Shown here one piece after another: positions 5,727 to 6,898 of a stretch of DNA of 6,898 nt. The translations under genes were made by a program, and so were the position numbers. The notes under the pieces were generated by a model, which did no database searches, had not been told where the DNA came from, and worked only from the letters and a program-made list of their open reading frames with translations. Positions within the stretch are counted from its first letter, which is position 1. Each line of letters opens with the position of its first letter. The stretch covers positions 1-6,898 of the forward strand of contig CAKZZK010000003.1 of NCBI GenBank assembly GCA_937885235.1. Direction: 5' to 3'. This DNA is from an uncultured Treponema sp. (GTDB taxonomy: Bacteria; Spirochaetota; Spirochaetia; Treponematales; Treponemataceae).

Positions 5727-6106
5727 ATGGAGGATTACGAAAAAAAGACTGTAGCCGCAAGTAAATAAGAAAGGCTATTATTACAAGGCTTTTGTCATCA
5801 TTGGTTATGTGAGTTTAGTTGATATTGTTAAAGAAAGTGATTCAATGTGAACTGAAAAAGGGTGCTATATGCCAGACAACTAAAAGTAAAAGATGGAGTT
5901 TCTCTAAGGTCGATACAAGAAGCGAAAAAGGAATTAATGAATTTTTTTCGCAACGTTGGCAGGGAGCTGTGAATTTAGCACATCGGTTTGACAATGCAGT
6001 AAGGAAAACTGTTTCTGGCATCCCTAACAGGGCGTGTAGAATCCGTTTGCTCTCTGTATCCGCTCGTGCAAGCGGTTTTAGTTCGGACTGGAGATATCAT
6101 CTATGA
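5727..6106 (+). pseudogene. Possible decayed small gene of unknown identity
   Basis: ATG 5727 follows AAGGA by 8 bases and encodes MEDYEKKTVAASK before a TAA at 5766. Shifting by one base near 5760 opens a coding-like stretch (KKGYYYKAFVIIGYVSL and on to about 5844). A further one-base shift leads into the open frame that runs to 6106 (FFSQRWQGAVNLAHRFDNAV in its middle). This is compatible with one gene of about 125 codons broken by two frameshifts, downstream of a real promoter. It is equally compatible with chance frames in non-coding DNA. I do not recognise the product. Confidence 0.2.
6060..6080 (+). terminator. Weak intrinsic terminator candidate
   Basis: CCGCT (6060-6064) and AGCGG (6071-6075) form a 5-bp GC-rich stem with a 6-base loop, followed by TTTTA. 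It would end a transcript of about 390 nucleotides from the promoter at 5651-5679, before the CRISPR array. The stem is short and the T-run brief, so support is limited. Confidence 0.35.
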
Positions 6107-6136
6107 GCAAGAGCTACTGCTACAACGAAATCAAAA

Positions 6137-6817
6137 GTTTCAATTCACGCTCCCATAAGGGAGTGACAAGTTGATGTTGAAACTTCTAGGAGATTCAAAG
6201 TTTCAATTCACACTCCCGTAAGGGAGTGACGGAATTGAACAATAAGGATAAACTAGACGCTTTGGTTTCAATTCACACTCCCGTAAGGGAGTGACACGAG
6301 ACGGAAGCCGCCCTTCGGGGCTCGATGCAGTTTCAATTCACACTCCCGTAAGGGAGTGACGTCTTTTTCGTCGATATATGCTTTCTGGAGCGTGGTTTCA
6401 ATTCACACTCCCGTAAGGGAGTGACGCAAAGCCATGTAAAAGCCATTAGTCCATACCTTGTTTCAATTCACACTCCCGTAAGGGAGTGACGTATCTTCAA
6501 CTACCGCAATTTTCATAATTTGAGTTTCAATTCACACTCCCGTAAGGGAGTGACACGTGGAAGTGCAGCTTTCTGTCATCGTGAAAAGCGTTTCAATTCA
6601 CACTCCCGTAAGGGAGTGACGGAAAGTATCTGCGTTCCTGAAAGAAGTGTCTGAAGTTTCAATTCACACTCCCGTAAGGGAGTGACGTGTTGTTTCCTGT
6701 TCCAAGCTCCCTTTCTATGCTAGTTTCAATTCACACTCCCGTAAGGGAGTGACAAAAATGAGATTAAGATTAATTATGAGGATTATGTTTCAATTCACAC
6801 TCCCGTAAGGGAGTGAC
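6137..6817 (-). CRISPR. CRISPR array, 11 repeats and 10 spacers, probably type I-C
   Basis: Eleven 31-base repeats start at 6137, 6200, 6265, 6330, 6395, 6460, 6524, 6590, 6656, 6723 and 6787, separated by ten unique spacers of 32-36 bases. Ten repeats are identical. The leftmost differs at repeat positions 13 and 19, the usual sign of the old, leader-distal end. In the inferred crRNA sense (minus strand) each repeat starts GTCACTCCC and ends GTGAATTGAAAC, with a 7-bp hairpin CACTCCC-TTAC-GGGAGTG. This resembles type I-C repeats, which Cas5d processes to leave an 11-nucleotide 5' handle, here TGAATTGAAAC. No cas gene lies in the window. By the common I-C layout (cas operon, leader, array) cas genes would be expected just beyond the right edge on the minus strand. 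The youngest spacer would be 6754-6786. Spacer targets cannot be judged from the sequence alone. Confidence 0.97.
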
Positions 6818-6898
6818 GACACCTACGAGGCAGATGTTTTAAGCTATAGTAAACGAACTAAATAAATTCGCTTTTGAAAGAACATAGCCTGCAAAGTT
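6818..6898 (-). other. Probable CRISPR leader (partial)
   Basis: No further repeat occurs where the next one would be due (about 6850), so the array ends at 6817. Because the degenerate repeat is at the other end and the repeat reads ATTGAAAC on the minus strand, this AT-rich 81-base segment is the likely leader, cut by the window edge. I see no convincing promoter in the part available. Confidence 0.55.

Larger units (their letters stand above)
5582..6136. other. AT-rich, gene-poor flank at the leader-distal end of the CRISPR array
   Basis: No well-supported intact gene is seen on either strand. The stretch holds a 7-bp dyad (GATAATT 5630-5636 / AATTATC 5643-5649), a good plus-strand promoter (5651-5679), short reading frames and a weak terminator (6060-6080). 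A 95-codon frame at 5819-6106 opens with TTG, has no ribosome binding site and resembles no family I know. Such decayed sequence is common at the old end of CRISPR arrays. Confidence 0.6.

Noticed and set aside
5819..6106. 95-codon open frame as an independent intact gene
   Set aside because: It starts with TTG, has no ribosome binding site and shows no recognisable family motif; it is kept only as part of a possible decayed gene.

Overview
The window looks like chromosomal DNA of an anaerobic Firmicute. The protein families (a stand-alone MetH reactivation-domain protein, LarB/LarC, a GNAT enzyme, a polar amino acid ABC importer and a probable type I-C CRISPR array), the consensus-like sigma-70 promoters and the mid-range G+C coding regions would fit the Negativicutes (Selenomonas, Dialister or Megasphaera relatives). 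That placement is inference from gene content only.

Left half, plus strand (about 60-3213): a consensus-like promoter leads straight into a GTG-started gene for a stand-alone cobalamin-dependent methionine synthase activation-domain protein. After an 86-base gap come a GNAT acetyltransferase, larB and larC, tightly packed. GNAT and larB share an ATGA overlap, and the larC start lies 4 bases after the larB stop. LarB and LarC carry out the first and last steps of nickel-pincer nucleotide (NPN) synthesis. LarE and the user enzyme LarA are not in the window.

Middle, minus strand (5518-3258): a convergent three-gene operon for a polar amino acid ABC importer, in the order lipoprotein binding protein, permease, ATPase. 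It has a good promoter (5490-5518) and a hairpin plus U-tract between promoter and first gene. The binding protein has its two lobes in reversed order: the usual second lobe comes first, directly after the lipoprotein signal, and the usual N-terminal lobe comes last. Ligand-binding motifs of both lobes are intact, so this appears to be a functional circular permutation. It is the most unusual item in the window.

A 34-bp sequence (15-48) recurs as an inverted copy (5548-5581, one mismatch). Each copy sits just upstream of the promoter of one of the two outward-bounding transcription units, in the same orientation relative to that promoter. It may be a shared operator or the ends of a mobile or invertible segment.

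Right end (5582-6898): an AT-rich, gene-poor stretch with one good plus-strand promoter, a possible decayed small gene and a weak terminator. It is followed by a CRISPR array of 11 repeats and 10 spacers. Repeat sequence and the degenerate left-end repeat indicate that the array is read on the minus strand, with its leader at 6818-6898 and any cas genes probably beyond the right edge.
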